This document shows positions 32,654 to 41,803 of a DNA stretch of 64,000 nt, in pieces. The notes under the pieces were generated by a model. The model was not told the origin of the DNA, did no database searches, and saw only the letters and a program-made list of their open reading frames with translations. Source of the DNA: Clostridium merdae (GTDB lineage: Bacteria > Bacillota > Clostridia > Oscillospirales > Acutalibacteraceae); the NCBI RefSeq assembly GCF_900176635.1, contig NZ_FXLN01000004.1:310001-374000 (forward strand). Reading direction: 5' to 3'. The position numbers were made by a program, and so were the translations under genes. Every line of letters begins with the position of its first letter. Positions within the stretch are counted from its first letter, which is position 1.

Positions 32654-34075
32654 GTGAATAATAAGTATAATATTCTTACAGCCATGTACCGTTATGGCCT
32701 GCTTTTTATGGAGGATCAACCTTCTATTCAGCAAATTGAGAACACATTAACTACTACAAATCCCCATACAATGATACCTGGCAGTAAGCTGATTGTAAAA
32801 AAGGCACTGTCAGATAACTTCGGTGTATCCAATAAGCAGGAGATGGAGCAGGTTGTTTCAGGCCTGTTGTATTCTGTTTTGGAAGATGGAATTTTCTATC
32901 ATGCTTTGTTAGATTTATTTTATGCGAATCCCAAAGAGTTCTCGTCAGTAACGAAGGAACTAGCAGAAGACTATTTTTCAGACGATAAAATGAAAGTAAT
33001 AAGTGCCCCGTACACCCCCCTGTGGGAAAAGTACCACATTATAGAGGGTTACAATTCGAATATTGATGATGAAATGAAAGAACTGATTATCGGTTTCTTT
33101 CAAGATGAGAATTCTTCCAACGTAAAATCCATTGCTGCTCTTTTTGAACAGAATCAGTCTTGGTTGTCCAAAACCAAGGGGCTATCGATGACAGGCTTTC
33201 ATCTTTCTCGCATTATTTCTATCATTTCAGATTCCAATGTCAGCGGTTATATTACAGATGAAGAGACTGCCTCTTTGCTTAATTTTTATGGTTCCATTAC
33301 GGAGTCATTGTTCCCCAATTGGGAAGCTTTTTTATTCAGTGCCATATTCGGCAAACAGCTTATGTCGGCAGCAAGCGGAACGTTTATTATTGATTCAGCA
33401 GATTATATTCAGAGTTGTTATAAGTTTGCTGCACACCCTGCGAAGCTTTACGAGGTTGCTGGGTTATGGCAAGGCAGCGATATGACGGAGTTCTGCTCGA
33501 AAATTTCTAGCACCTATAAGGTGAATTTAGATTCGAAAGAAACCGCCGTAGGGGAGTCGGAACCAAGGTATGCTTTCTTGCATTCCACTGTATTACCTGT
33601 GTTCCAAAAATATGGGGTAGCATATTTATTCGATATGAAGTTTTGTGAATTAGAGTATGCAGTGCCTATGGCAGATACAAATTCGCTAAGCTACGGAGAA
33701 CTCGATCACTTTTGCAACAAAACTAAGCTGGAGCTTGAAGATGATGAAATTCCATTTTTGGCAACTGCAAAAACACTTATCACAAATAAACGTATTAGAA
33801 TACTGGAAAAGAAGCTGTTTAAAAAGGAACTACATACGTTTAGTTGGAAAGAAAAGCTTACTTTTACACAGTCTTTCTCAAAATTGGATTTAATTATCCT
33901 TCAGGTGAATGGAAAGGCAATGTTCCATATGCCTCGTAATTACGAAAAGGCAGGTATTAGCAAGAGTGATGATGTGTATTTAGAGAAGGATAAAATAATA
34001 CAATTTTATTCGGAAGATATTAAAAATGCGCTGCTTGCCCTTGCGGAACTGAATCAAGTTTTGGCTAGCCAATAA
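32654..34075 (+). CDS. DUF1266-containing protein
   Basis: 473 residues; GTG 32654 after AAAGGAAA. A helical N-terminal part is followed by a DUF1266-like segment around residues 175-235 (LSMTGFHLSRIISIIS, GYITDEETASLLNFYGS, WEAFLFSAIFGKQLM). The C-terminal 100 residues (FLATAKTLITNKRIRILEKK, then LIILQVNGKAMFHMPR) look like a small PH-like beta domain. No signal peptide or membrane helix. DUF1266 is of unknown function. Single gene ending at a good terminator. Confidence 0.75.
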   Translation: MNNKYNILTAMYRYGLLFMEDQPSIQQIENTLTTTNPHTMIPGSKLIVKKALSDNFGVSNKQEMEQVVSGLLYSVLEDGIFYHALLDLFYANPKEFSSVTKELAEDYFSDDKMKVISAPYTPLWEKYHIIEGYNSNIDDEMKELIIGFFQDENSSNVKSIAALFEQNQSWLSKTKGLSMTGFHLSRIISIISDSNVSGYITDEETASLLNFYGSITESLFPNWEAFLFSAIFGKQLMSAASGTFIIDSADYIQSCYKFAAHPAKLYEVAGLWQGSDMTEFCSKISSTYKVNLDSKETAVGESEPRYAFLHSTVLPVFQKYGVAYLFDMKFCELEYAVPMADTNSLSYGELDHFCNKTKLELEDDEIPFLATAKTLITNKRIRILEKKLFKKELHTFSWKEKLTFTQSFSKLDLIILQVNGKAMFHMPRNYEKAGISKSDDVYLEKDKIIQFYSEDIKNALLALAELNQVLASQ

Positions 34076-34116
34076 CAGTAAGTGTTTTCGCATAACCAAA
34101 GCATAGAAAAAATTTT

Positions 34117-34147
34117 TAGAGGGCGCTTTGGCGTCCTCTATTTTTTT
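34117..34147 (+). terminator. Terminator after the DUF1266 gene
   Basis: GAGGGCGC/GCGTCCTC stem with a TTTG loop, followed by TATTTTTTT. Confidence 0.85.
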
Positions 34148-34219
34148 AACCAGAATTATGTTCCTTCATATTATAGCAAAAGACGAAAATCGATGCAGTG
34201 AAAGAAATGAGGGAATACT

Positions 34220-36073
34220 ATGTGTGGAATTGCGGGATTTTGCGATTATCACGATACGCTATCAGAAGAAGCCCCGCTATGGGGTGCGCTGGCCAAACGG
34301 ATGGGTAACCGGCTTCGCCACCGGGGTCCGGATGACGCTGGAGTACATGTTTCAAGTCATGCCGCTTTTGCGCATGCCCGGCTTGCAGTAGTGGATATTG
34401 AGGGCGGAAAGCAGCCTATGACCCGCCTGCAGGATGGCTACCGCTACACCATCACTTATAATGGTGAGCTGTATAATACGGAAGAGCTTCGGCAGGAGCT
34501 GCGCCTTTTGGGCTGCCAGTTCCAGTCGCACAGCGACACTGAGGTGCTGCTGTATTGCTATATTCATTTTGGGCCATTCTGTGCAGAAAAGCTGAATGGA
34601 ATTTACGCATTTGCCATCGATGATGAGCGGAGAAACTGTACCTTTTTATGTCGAGATCGTTTTGGGGTAAAGCCACTGTTTTACACTGCGGTAAACGACC
34701 GTCTGGTGTTTGGGTCTGAAATGAAGGCACTGTTCGAGTACCCGGGGGTTAATCCAGTGCTCGACAAAACGAGCTTGTGCGAGCTGTTCGGCCTAGGGCC
34801 GGCAAGAACAGCGGGGTGCGGGGTGTTTCAGGGAATTCGCGAGCTAAAGCCGGGATATTCTGCGGTGTATAACCGTGAAGGTTTGCGTGCATACCCGTAT
34901 TTTGAGCTGGAAAGCTACGAGCACCCTGACAGCTACGAAGACACCGTTTTGCGTGTAAGAGAGCTGTTGTCAGACACCGTTAGCCGCCAGCTTGTTTCGG
35001 ATGTTCCTTTGAGTACCTTTCTTTCTGGCGGGCTAGATTCCAGCATTATTACAGCACTGGCGGCCGCTCAGTATAAAAAGGAAGGCCGAATACTCGACAC
35101 CTATTCCTTTGATTATAAAAATAATGAGAAATACTTTAAACCAACCGCTTTTCAGCCAGATGAGGATAGGCCTTGGGTTGACCGGATGATTCAGGAATTT
35201 GGAACCAACCACCGCTTTTTAGAGTGCGATACGGAAACCTTGGCAGATCGACTTTACGATGCGGTTATCGCAAAGGATTTACCTGGAATGGCAGACGTTG
35301 ATTCCTCTTTGCTGCATTTCTGTTCACAGGTAAAAACGGGGCACGTGGTTGCTTTATCGGGTGAATGCTCCGATGAGATTTTTGGCGGGTACCCTTGGTT
35401 TCATAAAAAAGAAGCATTTGAGGGAAATACGTTCCCATGGTCACCCGATTTAAGCATTCGTAAGGTACTGCTAAAACCCGAAATTCTCAATGAATTGGGC
35501 ATGGATGAGTATGTGGATCGCCGTTACACGGAGTCGATAGAGGCAACCCCACGTTTGGCGGGGGAGAGTGACGAAGAACGGCGTCGCAGAGAGATAAGCT
35601 ACCTCAATATTCACTGGTTTATGTCTACTCTGTTAGACCGTAAGGATCGTTGCAGTATGGCGTGCGGTCTCGAAGTTCGTGTGCCGTATGCAGACCATCG
35701 GTTGGTTCAATATGTGTTTAATACGCCATGGGAATACAAGAACCACGGGGGCATTACAAAGGCGCTTCTGCGCGATGCCGCAAAAGACTGGCTGCCGGAA
35801 GATATTCTCATGCGTAAGAAAAGCCCCTACCCCAAAACGCATAATCCGTCCTACGAAGCGTTGGTTCGCCACCGCTTAACAAGGATTTTGGAAGACCCTG
35901 TAGAGCCTATTCATCGCTTAATTAATGAAAGTGTAGCCAAAGAGCTGCTCCACGAAAAATCAGATTACGGTAAGCCTTGGTTTGGCCAATTGATGGCTGG
36001 TCCGCAGCTAATGGCTTATTTACTGCAAATCAACTTCTGGCTCAAGCGGTACGATATTACGTTACAGCTTTAA
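34220..36073 (+). CDS. asnB: Asparagine synthase (glutamine-hydrolysing)
   Basis: 617 residues, AsnB type; makes asparagine from aspartate, glutamine and ATP. The class II glutaminase nucleophile is C2 (MCGIAGF), with RHRGPDD near residue 34 and YNGELYN near 79. The synthetase domain has the PP-loop LSTFLSGGLDSS near 266, and the C-terminus has SMACGLEVRVPYADHRLV near 477. The start follows GAGGG. The length is slightly above the E. coli enzyme and like the Bacillus AsnB/AsnO forms, some of which act in sporulation or amidate cell-wall diaminopimelate; the exact role is open. Confidence 0.95.
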   Translation: MCGIAGFCDYHDTLSEEAPLWGALAKRMGNRLRHRGPDDAGVHVSSHAAFAHARLAVVDIEGGKQPMTRLQDGYRYTITYNGELYNTEELRQELRLLGCQFQSHSDTEVLLYCYIHFGPFCAEKLNGIYAFAIDDERRNCTFLCRDRFGVKPLFYTAVNDRLVFGSEMKALFEYPGVNPVLDKTSLCELFGLGPARTAGCGVFQGIRELKPGYSAVYNREGLRAYPYFELESYEHPDSYEDTVLRVRELLSDTVSRQLVSDVPLSTFLSGGLDSSIITALAAAQYKKEGRILDTYSFDYKNNEKYFKPTAFQPDEDRPWVDRMIQEFGTNHRFLECDTETLADRLYDAVIAKDLPGMADVDSSLLHFCSQVKTGHVVALSGECSDEIFGGYPWFHKKEAFEGNTFPWSPDLSIRKVLLKPEILNELGMDEYVDRRYTESIEATPRLAGESDEERRRREISYLNIHWFMSTLLDRKDRCSMACGLEVRVPYADHRLVQYVFNTPWEYKNHGGITKALLRDAAKDWLPEDILMRKKSPYPKTHNPSYEALVRHRLTRILEDPVEPIHRLINESVAKELLHEKSDYGKPWFGQLMAGPQLMAYLLQINFWLKRYDITLQL

Positions 36074-36463
36074 TTGACGAGAAACATTGGCTGTATTAAG
36101 CAATAAAGACCTCCTGCTGTATGATTGACGGCAGGAGGTTTTTGTGCGTTTTTAAATTGGAGAAGTGCGTAGGATGGTATTGAGTATTTGCTCAATTTGA
36201 AAAGTATAAAAATTTTCCGGTCATGCGTTTAATACAGGTAACGCTATGCCAAACGAATCTTATTCTTCTGAATTTAGGCGAAGGTTATTCGATTCATTAT
36301 TTAGAGAAAAGCGCCGATCCTCTTCTTCATAATTTAGGATGAAAAGCAGGATAATATAAGAAACAATCGGAATAAAAAAGGAACGGCTTTTCCGTAATAT
36401 GGGGAAGCCGTTTTGCCGTATAAAACCTGCTTTCAAGGCCAGAATAGAGTCAGGTGATAAAAT
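36074..36463. other. Gene-free interval with two hairpin terminators
   Basis: A terminator for asnB at 36108-36143 (ACCTCCTGC/GCAGGAGGT then TTTTTG). A second hairpin at 36384-36418 (AACGGCTTTTCC with GGGGAAGCCGTTTT) has no obvious gene in front, so it may end a short transcript or insulate DUF421. A 28-codon ATG frame at 36246-36332 has only a weak RBS. No other feature seen. Confidence 0.55.
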
Positions 36464-37144
36464 ATGATTGTTTCTTTAATACGAACATTTCTGCTTTATT
36501 TCGTCATTATTTTAGCAGTAAGATTAATGGGGAAACGCCAGATTAGCGAATTGCAAACCTCTGAGCTGGTCGTTACCCTCCTCATTTCAGACATAGCATC
36601 CATTCCGATGCAAAATACAGGCCAGCCCTTGGTCAGTGGGCTGGTTCCTATTTTTACGCTTGTTGCAATCGAGATTATTTTGTCAATTTTAATGCTAAAA
36701 AGTGGTGGCTTTCGTAAAATCATTTGTGGCAGCCCTATCGTAGTAATTAGTGATGGGAAAATTCAACAAAATGAGCTTCGACGGCTACGTATGTCTATTG
36801 AAGATTTATTCGAAGATTTGCGCCAAAACAGTATTGTTTCACTTGCGGATGTAGCTTATGCCATTGTAGAAACAAATGGCAAATTGAGTGTGATTAAAAA
36901 GCCCGGAAAAGACTCTGTAACACCAGATATGCTCCAGCTGATTGTTCCGGATACAGGAATAGAAGCTGTAGTTGTAAGTGATGGTGTGGTTTCGGAGGTT
37001 TCCGCTCAGCTATGTAAAAAATCGGTTGCGTGGGTTGAAGGTGTAGTAAAATCGAAAAATCTTACTTTGGACCAGGTGTTTTTGATGACCGCCAATACAG
37101 CGGGAGATTTTCAAATTATTAAAAAGGATGGGAAGACACAATGA
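36464..37144 (+). CDS. DUF421 (YetF-like) membrane protein
   Basis: 226 residues. Three N-terminal membrane helices (about 3-22, 35-55, 60-78) are followed by a cytoplasmic domain with the DUF421 signature (RLMGKRQISELQTSELVVTL near residue 20, SPIVVISDGKIQQNELRRLR near 88, MSIEDLFEDLRQ). The start follows GGTGATAAAAT. It overlaps the DUF4363 gene by four bases, a pairing common in spore-forming Firmicutes. DUF421-containing proteins have been tied to spore inner-membrane properties, so a spore role is plausible. Confidence 0.9.
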   Translation: MIVSLIRTFLLYFVIILAVRLMGKRQISELQTSELVVTLLISDIASIPMQNTGQPLVSGLVPIFTLVAIEIILSILMLKSGGFRKIICGSPIVVISDGKIQQNELRRLRMSIEDLFEDLRQNSIVSLADVAYAIVETNGKLSVIKKPGKDSVTPDMLQLIVPDTGIEAVVVSDGVVSEVSAQLCKKSVAWVEGVVKSKNLTLDQVFLMTANTAGDFQIIKKDGKTQ

Positions 37145-37521
37145 ATCGTATTTGGGCAGCGCTTGCGATTCTGGTGATTCTTTTCAGTACTAGTATTTGG
37201 GCAGCCTATGAGGTAGATAGAATGACAGGCGAGGTTTCTGAAATGCTGGTACAAGTCCAGGATAGCATTGACAGTGGTGAGAAAGAGCGTTCAAAAGAAA
37301 TAATTAAGAATGCGGTAGAAACTTGGCATGGGTACCATCATATAATGTCTTTTTTTATTCCGCATGAGCGATTAGAAACCGTAAGCCAATCGCTTTCAAC
37401 AACAAAATCTTTTCTAGAAACCGGCACAGAGGATGAAGCTAGAGCGGAATGCAGCCGCGCTATGAACCAAATCCATACGTTAAAGGATACGGAAATGCCT
37501 TATCCCAATAACATTCTGTAA
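37141..37521 (+). CDS. DUF4363 protein
   Basis: 126 residues. One N-terminal helix (about 3-22, IWAALAILVILFSTSIWAAY) anchors an extracytoplasmic helical domain with the DUF4363 pattern (ETWHGYHHIMSFFIPHERLE near 61, GTEDEARAECSRAMNQI near 96). The start ATG overlaps the DUF421 stop, indicating translational coupling and probably a complex. Function unknown. Confidence 0.88.
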   Translation: MNRIWAALAILVILFSTSIWAAYEVDRMTGEVSEMLVQVQDSIDSGEKERSKEIIKNAVETWHGYHHIMSFFIPHERLETVSQSLSTTKSFLETGTEDEARAECSRAMNQIHTLKDTEMPYPNNIL

Positions 37522-37663
37522 AGCTATAAGCTTTAAAAACGGGGAGCAAAATTGGCTTAGACCATTATGATAAAGCAAAATGAGAGAGAACAGGCATGCT
37601 GTAATTAGCTAGCTTGTTCTCTTTCTGCTGAGAAAACCCCGTAAAGGATTCTATGTTAGATGA

Positions 37664-37693
37664 TTGTCCAACTTTGTAATCATTACATATAAT
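37664..37693 (+). promoter_or_regulatory. Promoter of the 39-aa membrane protein gene
   Basis: TTGTCC at 37664-37669, 18-base spacer, TATAAT at 37688-37693. Confidence 0.6.
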
Positions 37694-37721
37694 AGGGTAA
37701 CCTATAAAAAAGGAGGGTTCA

Positions 37722-37841
37722 ATGTGTGGGTTTGGAATAATTGCAGATGGTGGTTCTGTTATAACGGTCGTTGTATTCCTTGGTGCAATTGCAGAAATAA
37801 CAACAATTGTTGGTGGCGTTAAGTCATTTTCCGCAACATGA
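37722..37841 (+). CDS. 39-aa single-span membrane protein
   Basis: ATG 37722 follows AAAGGAGGG, a strong ribosome site, and a promoter lies just upstream. The peptide is MCGFGIIADGG, then a hydrophobic segment SVITVVVFLGAIAEITTIV and a short tail. It would sit in the membrane as one helix. Short hydrophobic proteins like this can be toxins, regulators or subunits of membrane complexes; nothing decides between these here. No antisense RNA was recognised. Confidence 0.6.
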   Translation: MCGFGIIADGGSVITVVVFLGAIAEITTIVGGVKSFSAT

Positions 37842-37902
37842 TTTTGCATTGCACTGTATGAATGAAGGGATTTTCCATAGACTATCTATGAGGTGATTTT
37901 GT

Positions 37903-38067
37903 ATGGATTATTCCGACTTCTCGTTTCCTCAGGCTCTATCGGAAGACCGCAAGCTAAAAGAGTTCTTTGATGCTCTACCGGAATTAGACCAGCTTCGCCT
38001 AATGCAAGGGTGCAGCTCCTATGGCGAGTTTTATGATAGGGTCGTACAGGCAGTTCCCAAGTGCTAA
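37903..38067 (+). CDS. 54-aa small protein
   Basis: ATG 37903 with AGGTGA seven bases upstream, ending TAA just before a terminator. The peptide starts MDYSDFSFPQALSEDRKLKE and continues FFDALPELDQLRLMQ to a Cys C-terminus. The helical pattern (ALSED..L..F...LPE..Q..LM) is that of small soluble clostridial proteins. No family can be named. The terminator and RBS support a real gene. Confidence 0.65.
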   Translation: MDYSDFSFPQALSEDRKLKEFFDALPELDQLRLMQGCSSYGEFYDRVVQAVPKC

Positions 38068-38104
38068 TAAAAGGAGTTCGTCTCAATGGCGAGCTCCTTT
38101 TTGC
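38068..38104 (+). terminator. Terminator after the 54-aa gene
   Basis: AAAAGGAGTTCG and CGAGCTCCTTTTT arms around TCTCAATGG, allowing one mismatch. Confidence 0.75.
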
Positions 38105-38287
38105 ATGAAATGGAATGAAAGCAGGAGCGGTTTATCTCTATGGAAAAGTGAACTGTGGGGGAAGGAAGCACAAACTCAAATTTGACCTGGTGCGGTTGTA
38201 AGTGTGAGAAATGTGTTATATAATTGTGCTTAACATAATGAGTAACCAAACTCTATTTGATTTAGAGAGTAAATAAAGGAGAAGACT

Positions 38288-38950
38288 GTGAAGAAATCTC
38301 AACAAATGTCTGAGTCCCTGCCTCTTGTAATTTTATTAACGCTATCCGGTGGGTTTATGGATGCGTATTCCTATATATGTCGAGATGAGGTTTTTGCAAA
38401 TGCCCAAACCGGAAATCTTTTATTGTTCGGGGTAAATCTTTCAAAGGGTAATTTTCATTTGGCTTGGCAATATGCGTTACCGGTTTTATCTTTTGCTTTT
38501 GGGATAGCTGTTGCGGAAATTATTAGAATGTATTTTAAGAACGCGCGGCGATTTCATTGGCGTCAGGCTGTACTTATGGCTGAAGTTGTTATTTTGTTTA
38601 TGGTTGCATTTATCCCCCAAAGTATGAATCTGTTTGCAAATAGCCTGATTTCTTTTGCCTGTGGTGCGCAGGTGGAGAGTTTTCGGAAAGTGAACGGAAA
38701 TGGAATTGCCACTACAATGTGTATTGGTAATCTGAGGGTAGCTGTACAGAATATTTGCAATTATGGCTTTACCAAAAATGAAGAAGAAAAGAAAACCGGT
38801 CTCTTATATTTCGCTATAATTGGAATATTTGTAATGGGAGCAATTATAGGGAGTCTTTGCATTAATTTGTGGTATGAAAAAGCAATTATAGTTAGCTCCA
38901 TATTGTTGTTCATTGGTTTTGCGATCATGTTTATTAAAAAAGAAACTTAA
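38288..38950 (+). CDS. YoaK/DUF1275 membrane protein
   Basis: 220 residues, about six membrane helices. DUF1275 signatures are LTLSGGFMDAYSYICRDEVF near residue 17, NAQTGNLLLFG near 37 and SFACGAQVESFRKVNGN near 120. The family is predicted to be a transporter, but no substrate is established. Start GTG 38288 after AAAGGAG. Single gene with a terminator at 38970-39004. Confidence 0.9.
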   Translation: MKKSQQMSESLPLVILLTLSGGFMDAYSYICRDEVFANAQTGNLLLFGVNLSKGNFHLAWQYALPVLSFAFGIAVAEIIRMYFKNARRFHWRQAVLMAEVVILFMVAFIPQSMNLFANSLISFACGAQVESFRKVNGNGIATTMCIGNLRVAVQNICNYGFTKNEEEKKTGLLYFAIIGIFVMGAIIGSLCINLWYEKAIIVSSILLFIGFAIMFIKKET

Positions 38951-38969
38951 CAGTACATTATCAATAGTA

Positions 38970-39004
38970 AAAACCAGCACTGGAATTCCGGTGCTGGTTT
39001 AAAA
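38970..39004 (+). terminator. Terminator of the DUF1275 gene
   Basis: AAACCAGCACTGG/CCGGTGCTGGTTT stem followed by AAAA; T-rich on the minus strand, weaker on the plus strand. Confidence 0.6.
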
Positions 39005-39208
39005 ATATGCGCGTAAAAAAGTGCATGCCGAATACCTTTGTAGCTTCACGATTTTTGAGACCACCTAATTTATTTAAAAGAAATATAGAGCTTGTATTTG
39101 GGTGTTATAATAAAACATAATAAATAGATATGTATACTTGGGTGAACAGCGGTTTTGACTCGACTGTACTCTGGGCTTAAATTTAATATGGAGAGGAAGT
39201 TTGCGAAG

Positions 39209-40141
39209 ATGGCACATTATGCGAATAGTATAACTGAATTAATTGGAAAAACGCCTTTGCTGCGACTTACGAATTATGAGAAAAAGCAGGAGTTAAATGC
39301 AACCATACTTGCCAAGTTAGAATATTTTAATCCCGCTGGAAGTGTAAAAGACCGTGTTGCAATTGCAATGATTGAAGCCGCTGAGCAAAGTGGAGTCTTA
39401 AAAGAGGGTTCTGTAATTATCGAACCTACCAGTGGCAACACCGGTATTGGCCTTGCAGCAGTTGCTGCGGCAAAGGGATACCAAATTATTTTAACTATGC
39501 CAGATACGATGAGTGTAGAAAGAAGAAATCTTTTAAAAGCCTATGGGGCACAGGTGGTGCTCACAGAGGGCTCCAAAGGGATGAGAGGTTCTATTCAAAA
39601 AGCCGAAGAGCTTGCAAAAGAAATACCGAACTCCTTTATCCCGGGGCAATTTGAGAACCCCGCGAATCCCGAGGTGCATAAAGAAACAACTGGACCGGAA
39701 ATTTGGCAGGATACAGAGGGTAAAGTGGATTTTTTTGTAGCTGGAGTTGGTACCGGAGGAACTATTACTGGTGTGGGTGATTATTTAAAGAGCCAGAATC
39801 CGAATGTGAAGATTATCGCGGTAGAACCGTCAAATTCGCCGGTGTTATCAAAAGGAACTCCAGGGCCAAACCAGATTCAGGGATTAGGTGCAGGCTTTGT
39901 ACCGGAGGTGTTGGATACCACTATTTATGATGAAATCATTTTGGTGGAAAATGAAGATGCTTTTTTAAAGAGCAAAGAGGTTGCAAAAACCGATGGGCTG
40001 CTGGTGGGCATTTCTTCCGGCGCTGCCCTTTGGGCAGGGGAGCAATTGGCAAAACGACCCGAAAATGCAGGTAAAGTGATTGTCGTTCTTATGCCTGACA
40101 CTGGTGAGCGTTATCTTTCCACTCCGCTATTTACGGAATAA
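39209..40141 (+). CDS. cysK: Cysteine synthase A, copy 2
   Basis: 310 residues, the same length as the copy at 3732 and very similar throughout. PLP lysine is K47 in NPAGSVKDR; TSGNTGIGLA and GVGTGGTITGVG are intact. Differences are concentrated in surface segments and at the N-terminus (MAHYANSITELIGKTP). ATG 39209 follows GAGAGGAAG; an ATG at 39188 would add seven residues. The codon choice is more A/T-rich than in copy 1. No cysE or sulfur-regulatory RNA is adjacent. It may serve a different sulfur source or condition. Confidence 0.95.
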   Translation: MAHYANSITELIGKTPLLRLTNYEKKQELNATILAKLEYFNPAGSVKDRVAIAMIEAAEQSGVLKEGSVIIEPTSGNTGIGLAAVAAAKGYQIILTMPDTMSVERRNLLKAYGAQVVLTEGSKGMRGSIQKAEELAKEIPNSFIPGQFENPANPEVHKETTGPEIWQDTEGKVDFFVAGVGTGGTITGVGDYLKSQNPNVKIIAVEPSNSPVLSKGTPGPNQIQGLGAGFVPEVLDTTIYDEIILVENEDAFLKSKEVAKTDGLLVGISSGAALWAGEQLAKRPENAGKVIVVLMPDTGERYLSTPLFTE

Positions 40142-40620
40142 TCATTACGGCATTACCCCGAGAATTGAGAAGATTTCATATTAAGAAGATTTAAAGACTC
40201 GAACTCTATTACCGTATTATGAAACGGTGAAGAGTTCGAGTTTTTATGTCTCTGTGTTTGCGGAGTAAATCAAACAATTACCCCGCCTTTCTATCGTGAG
40301 AATAAAGTGTATAAATGTAGAGTTATAAAACTATAACTAGAACTTTGTTATTCTAGATGCAATCCTTAAAAATAGTAGTTGTGTTCATGATGTTGTGGAG
40401 ATGGTGTATAATGGAAACAAAATAAAGGTTACAATCCTGTTAAATTGCATTCTTTTTTGAACGGCTTGTGCTATAATAAGCAACACATTAGTAAATGATG
40501 AGAGTGTGCAAATGCCTCCATGAAAATTACTAAATATCATTCTTTATTTGTTGCAATATGTACTTTAAAATAACTGGTAAAGCATGATACATAAATACTA
40601 TTAATCCTAAGAAAAGGGAA
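40142..40620. other. Gene-free interval
   Basis: A terminator for cysK copy 2 at 40195-40244 (ACTCGAACTC/GAGTTCGAGT then TTTTTATG). TATAAT at 40472-40477 is a likely -10 box for the deacetylase gene, but no -35 at proper spacing is clear. The rest is A/T rich with no gene seen. Confidence 0.6.
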
Positions 40621-41640
40621 GTGCTGAAGGTGTCTTTCGGGAACAAAAAAGTTATTATAGCTGCCTCAATGCTTGTGGCAGCTATTAGCGTGGGGGTTAT
40701 TATTGGTTCCGTTGCTGGTTATATTACAAAATCATCAAAGCCAAATTCGTCCTCTGTCGTTGTATCAAGTGAAGATGTGCCTGCACAGCTGGTAACATCC
40801 ATACCAATTTCAGAGCAACCGGAATCATCTGTGGTTCAAAGCTCACAAGCACCGTCCTCTAAGCCGGTTTCTTCCACACCTTCTAAAGTACCGTCCTCCT
40901 CATCTGCATCTCAGGCGCCTGTGAATTCAGGGGCTATTTCGAAAGAGATGCAAACAATTCAGACGTTGTTCCCCAATTTTTATGTGGAGCATCCTGGAAT
41001 CATCCCTCACCAGAAAGGGGATAAGGTTGCTTACCTTACCTTTGACGATGGTCCCTCCAATTTAACTCCAGAGGTATTAAAGATTTTGGCAGATAACAAC
41101 GCCAAAGCAACCTTCTTTGTGATTGGTCGTACCGATGCACAGTCGAAACAATGGATGAAGGATATTGTGGATCAAGGTCACACCATTGGTATGCATACCT
41201 ACTCACACAACTACAAGCAGATTTATGCTTCTCCCACCGCGTTTTTTACCGATATGTCGAGGCTCAGTGATTTGATTGTTGATGCAACTGGCGTAAAACC
41301 GCAGGTGATGCGTTTTGCAGGCGGCAGCGTAAACAGCTACAACAAAACCATTGCACGCCCCGTTGCGGATGAACTGACGCGCAGAGGCTACACTTACTAC
41401 GATTGGAATGTAAGCGCCGGCGACGCGGAAAAGGGAGCAACGGCACAATCCATTTACCAGAATACCATTAATGGAGCGCTTGGGTATGAAAAAGCGATAG
41501 TGCTCTTCCACGATGCTTCTACGAAGCAGAATACGGTAAAAGAGCTGCCCAAGATTATTGAAACACTGAAGAAGAACGGCTACCGTTTTGAAAAGCTTGA
41601 CCCCACAGTAAAGCCTGTTATCTTCCGGCTTCCTTCATAA
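40621..41640 (+). CDS. Polysaccharide deacetylase (NodB domain), membrane anchored
   Basis: 339 residues. One N-terminal helix (about 11-35), then a Ser/Pro/Val-rich extracellular linker (40-105), then a NodB domain. Catalytic and metal residues are D142-D143 in TFDDGPS and H192-x3-H196 in MHTYSH; RFAGGSVNSY and FHDAS complete the family motifs. Such CE4 enzymes remove acetyl groups from peptidoglycan GlcNAc or MurNAc, outside the membrane. GTG 40621 or GTG 40630 could be the start; AAAAGGGAA favours the second by spacing. Confidence 0.92.
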   Translation: MLKVSFGNKKVIIAASMLVAAISVGVIIGSVAGYITKSSKPNSSSVVVSSEDVPAQLVTSIPISEQPESSVVQSSQAPSSKPVSSTPSKVPSSSSASQAPVNSGAISKEMQTIQTLFPNFYVEHPGIIPHQKGDKVAYLTFDDGPSNLTPEVLKILADNNAKATFFVIGRTDAQSKQWMKDIVDQGHTIGMHTYSHNYKQIYASPTAFFTDMSRLSDLIVDATGVKPQVMRFAGGSVNSYNKTIARPVADELTRRGYTYYDWNVSAGDAEKGATAQSIYQNTINGALGYEKAIVLFHDASTKQNTVKELPKIIETLKKNGYRFEKLDPTVKPVIFRLPS

Positions 41641-41679
41641 TTTAAATTATTTCGTTTACTCAATAGGCTATTATTGCTA

Positions 41680-41724
41680 GAAAGAAGAGGATAGAGCGAT
41701 TTGCTCTATCCTCTTCTTTCTAAA
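41680..41724. terminator. Bidirectional terminator between deacetylase and DUF3810 genes
   Basis: AAAGAAGAGGATAGAGC pairs perfectly with GCTCTATCCTCTTCTTT. Confidence 0.9.
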
Positions 41725-41803
41725 ATTCTTTCGTTTGTACTTCTATTATCAATAAACTTGTAATCCGTAAAGTGGATTCATGATGTCTATTGGAAAATGT
41801 TTT

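Noticed and set aside
36246..36332. 28-codon frame (MPNESYSSEFRRRLFDSLF...)
   Set aside because: Only a weak AGGTAA ribosome site and no conservation evidence; left unannotated.
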